A stretch of DNA of 62,107 nt from contig JACETR010000008.1 of NCBI GenBank assembly GCA_013911165.1, positions 1-62,107 of the forward strand, in the 5' to 3' direction. The notes under the pieces are model-generated. The model did not search any database and was not told the origin of the DNA. It saw only the letters and a list, made by a program, of their open reading frames with translations. The position numbers and the translations under genes are program-made. This document shows, piece after piece, positions 45,668 through 54,472 of this stretch. The DNA comes from Planctomycetota bacterium. GTDB lineage: Bacteria; Planctomycetota; UBA8108; UBA1146. Position 1 is the first letter of the stretch. Each line of letters opens with the position of its first letter.

Positions 45668-47406
45668 CAACGATACCTCACGGCTGAATTCGGCTGTTTG
45701 TCGAGAGTGAAATTCTTTAGTGCGAAGTCGGGAGTGGCCCAGGGACCTGCAGGGATGGAGCAACCCATTCTCTGGAGATCGAGAAGTCGCCAATGTAGGG
45801 CGGCACCCTGCATCAGGGCTTCAGCGACGGTCGCCACTTTTCTGGAGGAAGCATGCTCCAGAGAACTGCCCTGAACCCATTCATTGAATGCTCCCATGGC
45901 AGGTCCGCACCAGACCTGATAATCGAGAGCCCTGTCAGCGATTCCGCGATTAGCCCAGTCGGAGGATTTCCCCAAGTACCAGCGGAAGACCAGTGCCATT
46001 TTGTGGTGGGCGTCCTCTTCTGCTCGATGAACCTGTGAAGGTTCTCTTTCGAGGAAGAACTGGCGAGTCAGTTGCCAAACTTCCTCAAGGGGCATGCGGA
46101 AAATTTCTTTCTCGATGCGTTGTCTGTCAACGCTGGAGAGTTCATCGAGAGAAGAATGATTTCTGTAGAGTTCGAGCAATTTTTTGGCTCTTGGACCAAA
46201 CATGGTTCCCCTGCGCAGCACTTGCAGGTGAACGCCCATTTCAAACATGTCGGAAGCCGGGGCCATGATGACATCTGCAGGGCCAGCTTTTGCAAGGTGC
46301 TCCCTGACCACATCACTGGTGCCAGATTCAACACAGGACTGGTGAACCGAACCCACGACGACATACCCCGCGCCGAGTGCGAAGGCTGCAGAGATCGCTG
46401 CTGGAGAGCCAAGACCTCCCGCTGCACCGATTCTTACGGAATTGACCCGAGGAAGAGTCTTGCCGAGACGGTCGCGTAAATCACAGAAAGCAGGAACCAG
46501 TGTGGAGAGGGGACGATTGTCTGTGTGTCCGCCCGAATCGGCTTCAGCGGTGAGGTCGTCACAGATGGGCCAGTCCCTGGCCCAGTTTGCCTGCTCTTCG
46601 GTGATCTCACCGCGCTGGAGCCAGCGCTGGACCCATTCTTCGGGAGCGGGAGACAGGAACTTGCTTGCCACTTCCAATCGGGACGCCTTGGCCATGATGG
46701 AGAGATCGGAAATCACCTCACCTGAGGCCAGACGGCGCAAGCTTTTCAGTCTCATTTTGACGAGTGGCTCTGTGAGGTCGATGTATGCGCTTGCTTCAAC
46801 GTGCCGAACGCCTCGTTTCAGCAGGAGTTCTGCAACATCCGATTCAATCGTCGGCTCCGAAGGACTGTGGATCAGGTTGGCTCCCCATGTTCCCCCGGGG
46901 TGGCGTCGATTCAATTCATCGATGGCCTCTTCAACCCTGTTTGGAGTTTGTCCCGCTGCTCCATAAAAGGCCAAATTTCCGGAGGACGCCAAGGCAGAGA
47001 CCAGATCCACACTGGCGATACCATTGGCCATCGATCCACCGACGTAGGCATGGCGCAGTTGGTGTTGTTGGGTGAAGTGTCGGTCCCCAAGAAATTCTGG
47101 AGGTGTGGGAGGCAGATATCCCAATATTGAAGTGGGGGTTCCCGCCGTAGAAGGTGCTCCCGGTGTCCTCGAATTTTCGATCGAGTGAAGACGGGGTTGT
47201 GATGGGGAACCGCAGACGAGCCAACCCTTGCCCAGGTCTGCGAAGGCTTTCTCAAATGGGAATTCCAATCCGGGTTCAGAAAATGGAACGTTCGCTGCCG
47301 ATGGATTTTCGGGCAGTGAATGCGGATCAGAATGTTCCCCGAATCCGGCTGCCATCGACGCCCCCCCGAAGTATTGGAACTGGAGACCGGGAGAGACCCC
47401 GGCCAA
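45667..47406 (-). CDS. pfaD: PfaD / Pfa1 enoyl reductase of PUFA synthase
   Basis: 579 residues. A FMN-dependent TIM-barrel enoyl reductase related to 2-nitropropane dioxygenase and typical of PfaD: SMANGIAS around 125-132, VEASAYIDLTEP near 203, EADSGGHTDNRP at 288-299 and RIGAAGGLGSP at 325-335, then the PfaD-specific C-terminal cap (VFRWYLGKSSDWANRG). It supplies the ER step absent from Pfa2 and Pfa3. Placed first, as pfa1 is in myxobacteria. TTG 47406 is the first start after an in-frame stop but lacks a Shine-Dalgarno; ATG 47355 is an equally plausible start. Confidence 0.92.
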   Translation of the reverse strand: MAGVSPGLQFQYFGGASMAAGFGEHSDPHSLPENPSAANVPFSEPGLEFPFEKAFADLGKGWLVCGSPSQPRLHSIENSRTPGAPSTAGTPTSILGYLPPTPPEFLGDRHFTQQHQLRHAYVGGSMANGIASVDLVSALASSGNLAFYGAAGQTPNRVEEAIDELNRRHPGGTWGANLIHSPSEPTIESDVAELLLKRGVRHVEASAYIDLTEPLVKMRLKSLRRLASGEVISDLSIMAKASRLEVASKFLSPAPEEWVQRWLQRGEITEEQANWARDWPICDDLTAEADSGGHTDNRPLSTLVPAFCDLRDRLGKTLPRVNSVRIGAAGGLGSPAAISAAFALGAGYVVVGSVHQSCVESGTSDVVREHLAKAGPADVIMAPASDMFEMGVHLQVLRRGTMFGPRAKKLLELYRNHSSLDELSSVDRQRIEKEIFRMPLEEVWQLTRQFFLEREPSQVHRAEEDAHHKMALVFRWYLGKSSDWANRGIADRALDYQVWCGPAMGAFNEWVQGSSLEHASSRKVATVAEALMQGAALHWRLLDLQRMGCSIPAGPWATPDFALKNFTLDKQPNSAVRYR

Positions 47407-47464
47407 GGGGGTTCAAGATACATCCGGTAATGGGCGGAAGCACCCAGAATGAGGGGATAGAGGA

Positions 47465-47490
47465 CGATTTGGGGACTTCTCCTCAAATCG
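47465..47490. promoter_or_regulatory. Hairpin in the gap ahead of the pfa-ole operon
   Basis: CGATTTGGGGA and TCCTCAAATCG pair across a four-base loop (11 positions, one G-T wobble). It lies in the only non-coding gap (47407-47512) between the lipoprotein gene and pfaD. No T-run follows on the minus strand, so a simple terminator is not supported; an operator, an attenuator or an mRNA-stability element are possible. Confidence 0.45.
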
Positions 47491-47512
47491 GTCACGGACG
47501 GCCTGACCCGAC

Positions 47513-50245
47513 TCAGGGCTGGACGAACAATTCGTAGGGAAGATCCGCCAAAATCGGTGAATTGGGCCCTAAAACCCGTATCAGGACCATTCCTGAAGGG
47601 TCTGGCATGACCCCGAGAAGGTAGGGGTCAAAGAAGAAGGGTGCTTCTGCGGAAGCGGAGAGGAGCAGGTCTCCACTGGCAGGGTCACGGACCTCCAGTT
47701 GGGGGATCAACGAGGAGCCCTTTCGACGGGCCAAAACCTCAACCTGCAGTGGCTGTCCGGGAGTCACTTCAAGGAGGTACCAGTCCTCATCGGAAGGAGA
47801 ATTCAGCTGACCAGTAACCCTGAAGGATTCTCCGGGAAGAGGTGGGGTGGAAGCAGCGGAGTTGTTGCTCAGATCAAGGATCACATCCTCTTCGATGAGT
47901 TGCCCGACGTTCTGGGAGACGACCCGATACAGGTCCGATCCATTTTCAAGACCGTTGTGAGGCAGGATCTCAAGGAGTGTTTGATCCCCCGGAAGTAAGT
48001 CCGGGTAGTCCAGTCGAACCACTTCGTTTTCGACGGTCACTGCCAGTTGAGCCCGTTGGTCAATCCCATTGACACTGAAATGGAGGGCGTCCGTCAGCTC
48101 CGGTGATGGGGGTCTGGTGAAGCGCAGCTCCCATGAGGTCGAACTTTGAATCGTCGAAGAGGACGGACTGATCGACATCAGTTGTGATTGACTGGGGGGA
48201 TCAGGCAGTGCGGTATCAGGTCCGACAAAAGAGAGAGGATTGTTTCCACTGGGGCCAATGTTTTGTGGAATGCCATCAATATCTTGCCAGGGGTTCCCGC
48301 TGTTGAGAGCCGCAGAATTGGCAAGGGGAGTCGAATCCTCCATGGGGCCCTGTCCCGGTTTCCAGACGATGATTCCGACGGGGCCTCCAGCCCTCGCAGG
48401 AGGAGGAATCACTTCGTAACCACCACCGACCAGAGGAATCGAATCACGCAGAATGCCATCATCTGCCAGTTCAATCATGGTTCCAGGACTCAGGGAAAGG
48501 GGTGTCGCCGAAGTCAGGACTCCGGTCGGATCCCATTCTCCCCACTGAATCTCCACCGGTTCGGCAAGCAGATGGGTCTCACCCAGAGTTGATCCGTTGG
48601 GCAGGGAAACGGGCAGGTTAGTCCCGGCGACGAGGCTGTAACGGATACAGCCGAGTTCAGTCGCATCAGCCGCATTGACGATGCTGTCCTGACACTGAAT
48701 CACGCCTCGGGGAGCATCGAGTGAACCCAGGGCATTGTCGGAAATCCAGCAGTGAGTGACATAAAGACTGCACAGGTCGAGTGCTTCGACTCCCACCCCC
48801 GCATTACCGAGAATGTTGCAATTGCGAATCAGCGCTTCCGAGCCATCCGGAATTGATGACACAGAAACCCCGGCTCCGCCATTGACGGTGATCTGATTCC
48901 GATTGACCCGAAATGCGGCCTGGGCATCTCCGTCGAGGAATATCCCAGCCAAACCGTTGTCACTGATCCGGGAGTCATCGATTCTGACACGGATATCCAG
49001 ATCGTCGAGGGGACTCGAGTCGAGGTCGATTACAATTCCTTCGAGAAAATTACCGGTCACTTCACAATTGCGAATCTTGATTCGTGTCGCCGATGGAAGT
49101 CCGATTCCAGGAAGATCCCCGGGGATCGATGCCACATCCAGATCGATGCCTTCGTCACCATTGTCAAAAACGCGGCAGCGACTGATCTCAACAGAAGAGG
49201 TTTCACCAAAGCCCGAGTAAACCCATTGGCTTTCGATGCCCTCATTGAGGTTATTCCGGAATACGGAATCGTCGATCTGGATTTGCGGAATGCCAACGAT
49301 TCGCAGCCCTTCACCATTGCATTCAGAAATGACACAATCAGAGATAAAAGCGGTAACCGTGTTTCCTTCAAGGTAGTCCGATCTCAGATCCAGTCCCTGA
49401 GTGATGGCTCCGGACATTTGGCAACGGGTGATTCTGCAAACGCAGTCCTCTGCATAGACGCAACTTTCGGCAACCCCATTTCCGCCGAGAATCAGTCCGT
49501 CGATTCCACTGAGTTGATCACCGGGACGGATATTGACGAGATCGGTTTGAAAGAGGATTCCAAATTGGCTTGGTTGTTGAACAGGGTCTCTGAGATCGGG
49601 ATCGAAGCTGCTTTCAAAGCCGCCGAAAACCATCATGCCAGAAAGCAGGAAGAGATTTTCCGGGTACAGACCCTCGGCGACATGAATATTCACTCCACCG
49701 AGGGGAATGCTGGTCGCGATTGCTTGCCCCATCGTTGGGAATGCAGTTTCGGGGGTGAGTCCATTTGCACCACCCTGAGCTGCGCCCGATCGAACATAAC
49801 GTATGGGGTGTGGGGTGACAGGCCATGAAACCTGCTCAGGGCTGACTTCAAGATCCGTATCTCTGGCGAGTACCAAAACCTCCAACGTGTTTCCATTGGT
49901 CAATCCCTCGATCAGAACGTGGTCGGTTCCAATGACTGAGGTGGTCGGTTGGGAAAGATCAAAAGCGTTACCAAATGGAGTGACGTAGATGAGGTATTCA
50001 ATTTCGTCCGCAGGGGTCAGGTCATCGGTTGCTTCATTCCAGCCGACACGGATCCAACCGTCTCCTCCCAACAGATCAGCCACTCCGCCAAAGCGGGGAT
50101 GGGTGACTTGAGCCAGACCGCTGGAACCCAGGCCCTGTGAGTCATCGATGGCGATCTGGTCGATGGTCGGGCGAGCGGGAGGTTCAAACCGGCTACATCC
50201 GATAATAATCAGCAGCAGAAACAGGATTTGGGGTCTTGATCGCAA
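47513..50245 (-). CDS. Lipoprotein with right-handed parallel beta-helix
   Basis: 910 residues. The N-terminus FLLLIIIGC gives a lipobox with the acylated Cys at about 17. A fibronectin-like stretch (about 25-145) is followed by repeated coils rich in I/V and N (CRITRCQMSGA, DCVISECNGEGLRI, SVFRNNLNEGIESQ, NCEVTGNFLEGIVI), the pattern of parallel beta-helix folds seen in polysaccharide lyases and surface proteins. A C-terminal region (about 800-905) resembles pre-peptidase-type beta-sandwiches. No catalytic set is evident, so a structural or carbohydrate-binding role is equally possible. It follows the outer-membrane barrel gene after 10 bases. Confidence 0.78.
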   Translation of the reverse strand: MRSRPQILFLLLIIIGCSRFEPPARPTIDQIAIDDSQGLGSSGLAQVTHPRFGGVADLLGGDGWIRVGWNEATDDLTPADEIEYLIYVTPFGNAFDLSQPTTSVIGTDHVLIEGLTNGNTLEVLVLARDTDLEVSPEQVSWPVTPHPIRYVRSGAAQGGANGLTPETAFPTMGQAIATSIPLGGVNIHVAEGLYPENLFLLSGMMVFGGFESSFDPDLRDPVQQPSQFGILFQTDLVNIRPGDQLSGIDGLILGGNGVAESCVYAEDCVCRITRCQMSGAITQGLDLRSDYLEGNTVTAFISDCVISECNGEGLRIVGIPQIQIDDSVFRNNLNEGIESQWVYSGFGETSSVEISRCRVFDNGDEGIDLDVASIPGDLPGIGLPSATRIKIRNCEVTGNFLEGIVIDLDSSPLDDLDIRVRIDDSRISDNGLAGIFLDGDAQAAFRVNRNQITVNGGAGVSVSSIPDGSEALIRNCNILGNAGVGVEALDLCSLYVTHCWISDNALGSLDAPRGVIQCQDSIVNAADATELGCIRYSLVAGTNLPVSLPNGSTLGETHLLAEPVEIQWGEWDPTGVLTSATPLSLSPGTMIELADDGILRDSIPLVGGGYEVIPPPARAGGPVGIIVWKPGQGPMEDSTPLANSAALNSGNPWQDIDGIPQNIGPSGNNPLSFVGPDTALPDPPSQSQLMSISPSSSTIQSSTSWELRFTRPPSPELTDALHFSVNGIDQRAQLAVTVENEVVRLDYPDLLPGDQTLLEILPHNGLENGSDLYRVVSQNVGQLIEEDVILDLSNNSAASTPPLPGESFRVTGQLNSPSDEDWYLLEVTPGQPLQVEVLARRKGSSLIPQLEVRDPASGDLLLSASAEAPFFFDPYLLGVMPDPSGMVLIRVLGPNSPILADLPYELFVQP

Positions 50246-50255
50246 GGTCTATGTC

Positions 50256-52058
50256 CTAAAAGTAATACTTGAACTGAACCGAGGAGAACCAGCTGTCATC
50301 CGGTTCGGATCCGAATGCAGAACCGGGCATGAAATATCCCACTTCAAACTCCATGTCGATCTGATCGAAGACGTCATTGAGTCCAATGACCAGATCAATT
50401 TCCGAGCCGAGGTCACGGTCGATTCCATTGGGATCGAGTCTCAAGCGGGTTCGCCTTAAAAAGTCTGCAGCTTCAACCTGATTATACTGGTGATAGACGA
50501 TATCTACGCTCATGTTTTCATAAGGACGAATCCCTCCGCCCAGTGTCAAAATGGACATGTTGGAAAGCTCGGGACGAAGAAGGACACCCAGGTAACGGTA
50601 GGAAGATATTCCATAGTAGCGCGAATTATTGTCCTGATATCCGGTCTGCCGGAAAGAGTGATCTGTTCCATCGTCCGGATCGTCATCCCCGGATCCCCAA
50701 GCCCAACCACCGAATAAGTAGGGCTTGCCCCACTTGTCGTCAAACCTTCTTGCCACTTTCAAGTCGCAGCCAAACGCGGAGATTTTATCAAAGCCTGTCA
50801 CTCCTGAAACGTAGGCAGCGTCGGCCCACCAGCGGAGGTCTCCATCGAGGGCACGCCCATGTGATTGAAAACCGACAAAGAAGGGCGATTCATTGGGGAG
50901 CTGGACGGCAAGATTGGGGTCAAACTTTCGATCCTGAATGATATCGATCAGGTAAATCGAGTGCTGGGTTTTTGATTTCGGGCGATAAGTCCCTACCAGG
51001 ATATGTTGATGGCGGTCTTCCAATTCAACAGGAGGATCACCAATGAAGGAAGACCACGAAGCCTCAACGGAGTAGGGGCCCTCTTCCCAGCGAAGTCTGA
51101 TCGCATCGAGAGAAGAGTCGTAAAACCACTCACGGCCCTCATCGAAATCCATCCTGCCGATCTCAACTGAAAGGGGTTTTCCCAGGATTCCGTTCTGGAA
51201 ATAGTAGAGCTCTTCTAGACCCCTGTCGTCTTCTGAGAGTGTGACAGCCTCATCGTCTTCATCGGTTGTCGAGTTTTTAGCGCGACCTTTGGCGAAGAAA
51301 TAACGATCTGAATCAAGGGACCACAAAGCCTGGAGTGATATCGACCACTCCCTGTCAGTTCGATCAGCAAGCTGGTTGTCATCCAGATCCAGATTGTTGC
51401 GTTCCTCGAACTCGTAATAGAGTCTGCCCGCAATCCCCAACTTTCCATCCAGAAAGGTTTGTCGAGATTTGGGTCTTCTCTCATCTCGGTCAAACATTGG
51501 CATTGCGACTTTTCGAAAAACTCCGCCTGGAATTTCAGTGGAGCTGCCAACCCTGCATGGAATTCCGTGGATCGTCAGAATCGGTACTCCGTCTTCGTCC
51601 AGATCCTGAGATTCCACGTATCCTTCCAGCTCCAGCAGTCCCGACTTCCTGTCAGCAGGATTTGTGTCCACTTCAATCTCGACAGCCTTGAAGATCAGTG
51701 GAGATACGAACTGCCCTTCAATTTCGAGGCGCCAGTTCTTTTGGATTTCAGCAAGTTCGTGGGATTCTTCGTCGTCTTCAGAATCGTCAAAGTCGGTCTT
51801 TTCGTCGACGAGAATGGTAAAGGGGCCAACGGTGATCTCGGAGCGCTGAAGATTGACTGAAGAAACCTCTCCCTTGATTTCGAGGAACTCGTCATCCTCT
51901 TCCTGGACCAGCTTTACTGCTTCAAGAAACTCTCCGTCATATCTGCCGTCTATTTCAACTCGTGTTCCGGGAGTGAAGCGGATCTCTGGATCATCAGAGG
52001 TGCTGTTCGGTACCTGCATACAGAGCAATAGCGAAATCAGAATCAATGGATTGGTCAT
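50256..52058 (-). CDS. AlgE-like outer-membrane beta-barrel with DUF5666-like N-terminus
   Basis: 600 residues from ATG 52058, which overlaps the preceding kinase stop by four bases; an ATG at 52076 inside the kinase gene is not needed. A signal peptide (ILISLLLCMQVP) is followed by two or three small acidic OB-like repeats (GTRVEIDGRYDGEFLEAVK and later copies) of DUF5666 type, then a barrel region of alternating strands ending in SSVQFKYYF, the aromatic C-terminus expected for outer-membrane insertion. The barrel resembles alginate-export AlgE-type porins. With glycosyltransferases and an ABC exporter upstream, polysaccharide export is a reasonable guess. Confidence 0.75.
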   Translation of the reverse strand: MTNPLILISLLLCMQVPNSTSDDPEIRFTPGTRVEIDGRYDGEFLEAVKLVQEEDDEFLEIKGEVSSVNLQRSEITVGPFTILVDEKTDFDDSEDDEESHELAEIQKNWRLEIEGQFVSPLIFKAVEIEVDTNPADRKSGLLELEGYVESQDLDEDGVPILTIHGIPCRVGSSTEIPGGVFRKVAMPMFDRDERRPKSRQTFLDGKLGIAGRLYYEFEERNNLDLDDNQLADRTDREWSISLQALWSLDSDRYFFAKGRAKNSTTDEDDEAVTLSEDDRGLEELYYFQNGILGKPLSVEIGRMDFDEGREWFYDSSLDAIRLRWEEGPYSVEASWSSFIGDPPVELEDRHQHILVGTYRPKSKTQHSIYLIDIIQDRKFDPNLAVQLPNESPFFVGFQSHGRALDGDLRWWADAAYVSGVTGFDKISAFGCDLKVARRFDDKWGKPYLFGGWAWGSGDDDPDDGTDHSFRQTGYQDNNSRYYGISSYRYLGVLLRPELSNMSILTLGGGIRPYENMSVDIVYHQYNQVEAADFLRRTRLRLDPNGIDRDLGSEIDLVIGLNDVFDQIDMEFEVGYFMPGSAFGSEPDDSWFSSVQFKYYF

Positions 52059-53146
52059 GAGAAGATTCCCTGCCATTTTCCGGAATCTGAAAGCAGTTCG
52101 TTCAGATCCTGTTCAAGGGTTGCCAAGAGTCCTTCAGGACGATTCCTGCGAGAGTAGATCAATAACAGTCTGGTAAAGGTGGAGGCAGTCCAGGTAGCCA
52201 AACGTTCTTTATCAATGTTTAAATCAGCCATTAAACCAGAGATCTCACTGGCACATTTCTCCCACGGGACGGGCAATCCCTGGAGCGATCTCAAGCGCAG
52301 GTGAGCCAGAATATTTCCGGCGTCGAGGGCGGGATCGGAATTTGCCAATAGATCCAGATCCAAAAGAGTCATCTGGTCTTTCGAAACCAGAACCTGCTTG
52401 TCATGGAAATCTCTGTGACAGACCACCGAAGTAGCAGGAGGAAGTTGTTTCAATCGGTCGATCACTTCGGTCACGATGGGATCGACTCCATTGGAAGGTT
52501 CCGCAAGGATCCGATGAAAAACTTCATTGCGTTTTTCGAGGATGTCCACTTCATCCGTAACAGTGTGATCCGGCAACTGGTCACTGGCGGTTGTCGTTCC
52601 CAAAAAACGAAGAATTCGGAGGATTGCCTGAATGTGTGAATCTTCCCACTTGCCTGATTTCCAGATGGAATTGAGGCTTTCTCCCGGAGCTGCTTCGACA
52701 ATCAGTGTTTTTGTTTGGCTGTCCCAACTGGAGATTTGGGGAATTTGAATCGAATGTTTTGCTGCAGCGGTTTCAAGGTGCTTCCAGCGATCAAGGACCT
52801 GCCGATCCTTACGGAAAACCTTTGCAAACTGCTGGTTTCCCAACCTGAAAATCGCTCTGCTTCCGAGTCTCCACGCCAGCAGTTCCACAGGAATCCCCTC
52901 AGAGATCCAACGACCTACCATCTCTGGTAATGCGGGCAGTCGTTTATCGGACATGGGATCCAGAGATTCGAGTTCACCAGTTTCCGAGAGATGGTGCCAG
53001 TGGATGGCATTCTCACCGGATCCTCCATGAAGGCAGTACCATCCTCCCGATCGGGCCTCTTCGACCCTGAGCCATGGACCCCCTTGTGCGAGGGCAGATG
53101 CAAGCGTTGGAGTCAGTTTCTGCGTCCATGGGAGTGAATCAGTCAT
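52055..53146 (-). CDS. APH-like phosphotransferase (second of two)
   Basis: 363 residues of the aminoglycoside/choline kinase-like fold. The Brenner-type catalytic loop is CHRDFHDKQVLV and the Mg-binding segment LLDLDLLANSDPALDAGN. The upstream part (FAKVFRKD) supplies the ATP-anchoring lysine. Substrate is not a known drug here; the setting in a glycan operon suggests phosphorylation of a sugar, lipid head group or small alcohol. Three bases separate it from the first kinase gene and its stop overlaps the next start. Confidence 0.8.
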   Translation of the reverse strand: MTDSLPWTQKLTPTLASALAQGGPWLRVEEARSGGWYCLHGGSGENAIHWHHLSETGELESLDPMSDKRLPALPEMVGRWISEGIPVELLAWRLGSRAIFRLGNQQFAKVFRKDRQVLDRWKHLETAAAKHSIQIPQISSWDSQTKTLIVEAAPGESLNSIWKSGKWEDSHIQAILRILRFLGTTTASDQLPDHTVTDEVDILEKRNEVFHRILAEPSNGVDPIVTEVIDRLKQLPPATSVVCHRDFHDKQVLVSKDQMTLLDLDLLANSDPALDAGNILAHLRLRSLQGLPVPWEKCASEISGLMADLNIDKERLATWTASTFTRLLLIYSRRNRPEGLLATLEQDLNELLSDSGKWQGIFS

Positions 53147-53149
53147 GTC

Positions 53150-54472
53150 TCAACTCCCGCCTTTTTTCAAAAGCATTTCACAGTGACTGACAGTGTCCTG
53201 CATCTCATTGATCCAAGTTGGAGAAAGTGATCTGAAGGGTTCAAAGGCGCGTCGCAAGCAAGCGATCAATCTGCCAACCAGTATTTCCTGACTCGAAATT
53301 TCCCTTGGAGTTGACCGTTGATAGCTTTCCAAAAGAAGTTTGGCGAGGTGTTCTGATTTTCCGAGATTTGACAGGTCCTCCATGACAGAGCCAAGGTCCA
53401 CACAAGCATACCCACGACCCGCCCGATCGAAATCGAGAAGGTAGGGGGCGTCATCGGTCAGCAGTATCTGTTTCAGGTGCAGGTCACCATGGGCCAGTAC
53501 TGATGGAACGAGATTCAACGTTGGCACCAAAGTCTTGATCTGATTGGCCAGTGTCAAAAAGTCAAACCTGTATTCCGGAAGCATTTCACCCAGATCTTCC
53601 GCCGTTTGCTCAATTTCTTTTGCAAGAATTTGAGGTGGACTGTGAGTGCTGATTTCCAGCGGAATTTGGTGGAACTCGCTGAGTGCTTTGCCGATTTTCT
53701 GAATCACTTCTCCAATATCTGGAGAATCAAGATCCGGATGCTGACCTTCAACCCACTCATGACCAAAGATGTTCATCGCGGGAGAGGTCCCCAAAAATCG
53801 TGGAGTTTGAAAGTTTTTACAGTTTTCAGTCGCGTGGGAGATGGAAAGAGCAAGATTTCGGGACCTGGAAATTGATACTCTGTTTTCGACCTTCAAGTGC
53901 AACATTTTTCGAACCTTCAGGTCTTCCTGAAGATTTCTCAATTTGATTTTTGTTCTCAGGACAGCTCTTCGGCCCGGTTTGTATGCCACCAATTTGTGCC
54001 TCGTGAGACTTCTCTGAAGTCGCCAATGATCGTATGTGATCGTACCGAGCATTGGTTCAATGAGTCTTCTGAAACGACTGGGTTCAAAGATTCGCCGTAG
54101 TTGGGGGATTTCCTCGTCCCCTGGAAATGGTAAGCCCACAGCAAACGCTTCAGCATCGAGGAACGGATCGAAATCTCCATGAGAACTGGACAGGTTTTTG
54201 GACAGGAGCTTGGAATGAAAAATCTCGGCAGCTTCAAGATTTGAAAACAACCGGAGGTTCATTCCCTGTGGTGCTGTCTCCGCTGTGCCTTCAACAGGAC
54301 CGTTGATAAACAATCTGCAGGATTCAGCCTTATTGCGAATGTAAGTAATGGAACTGTTTAGGTCGGGGACTTCGAAAACCCAACCTTTCTTTTGCCATAT
54401 CGACCAGAGATCTCCGGAAACCAGCGCATCCAATGCCGGCGGTGAGTACGACGGAAGCGGGAAGTGGCTCAT
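53150..54472 (-). CDS. APH-like phosphotransferase (first of two)
   Basis: 440 residues. The catalytic loop is AHGDLHLKQILL and the metal site LLDFDRAGRGYACVDLGS. An N-terminal ~130-residue extension without recognisable motifs distinguishes it from the shorter neighbour. Sequence identity between the two kinases looks low outside the core, so they are unlikely to be a recent duplication and may act on different acceptors. ATG overlaps the ABC exporter stop by four bases. Confidence 0.8.
   Translation of the reverse strand: MSHFPLPSYSPPALDALVSGDLWSIWQKKGWVFEVPDLNSSITYIRNKAESCRLFINGPVEGTAETAPQGMNLRLFSNLEAAEIFHSKLLSKNLSSSHGDFDPFLDAEAFAVGLPFPGDEEIPQLRRIFEPSRFRRLIEPMLGTITYDHWRLQRSLTRHKLVAYKPGRRAVLRTKIKLRNLQEDLKVRKMLHLKVENRVSISRSRNLALSISHATENCKNFQTPRFLGTSPAMNIFGHEWVEGQHPDLDSPDIGEVIQKIGKALSEFHQIPLEISTHSPPQILAKEIEQTAEDLGEMLPEYRFDFLTLANQIKTLVPTLNLVPSVLAHGDLHLKQILLTDDAPYLLDFDRAGRGYACVDLGSVMEDLSNLGKSEHLAKLLLESYQRSTPREISSQEILVGRLIACLRRAFEPFRSLSPTWINEMQDTVSHCEMLLKKGGS

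Larger units (their letters stand above)
26102..47406 (-). other. Pfa-Ole operon: PUFA synthase plus olefin biosynthesis plus PPTase
   Basis: Eight minus-strand genes run without any intergenic base: pfaD, pfa2, pfa3, oleA, oleB, oleC, oleD and an Sfp-type PPTase. The junctions are TGATG, TTGA, ATGA, ATGA, TTGA, ATGA, ATGA, so each downstream start is embedded in the upstream stop. The content is sufficient to make a polyunsaturated acyl chain, condense two chains, and convert the product to an alkene with loss of one carbon. The product class is inferred from Shewanella, where pfa and ole genes together yield hentriacontanonaene. Confidence 0.88.

Noticed and set aside
46911..47495. 194-codon minus-strand frame overlapping the start of pfaD
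   Set aside because: Different frame from the conserved PfaD sequence and no recognisable motif; considered as an upstream leader gene but nothing supports it.
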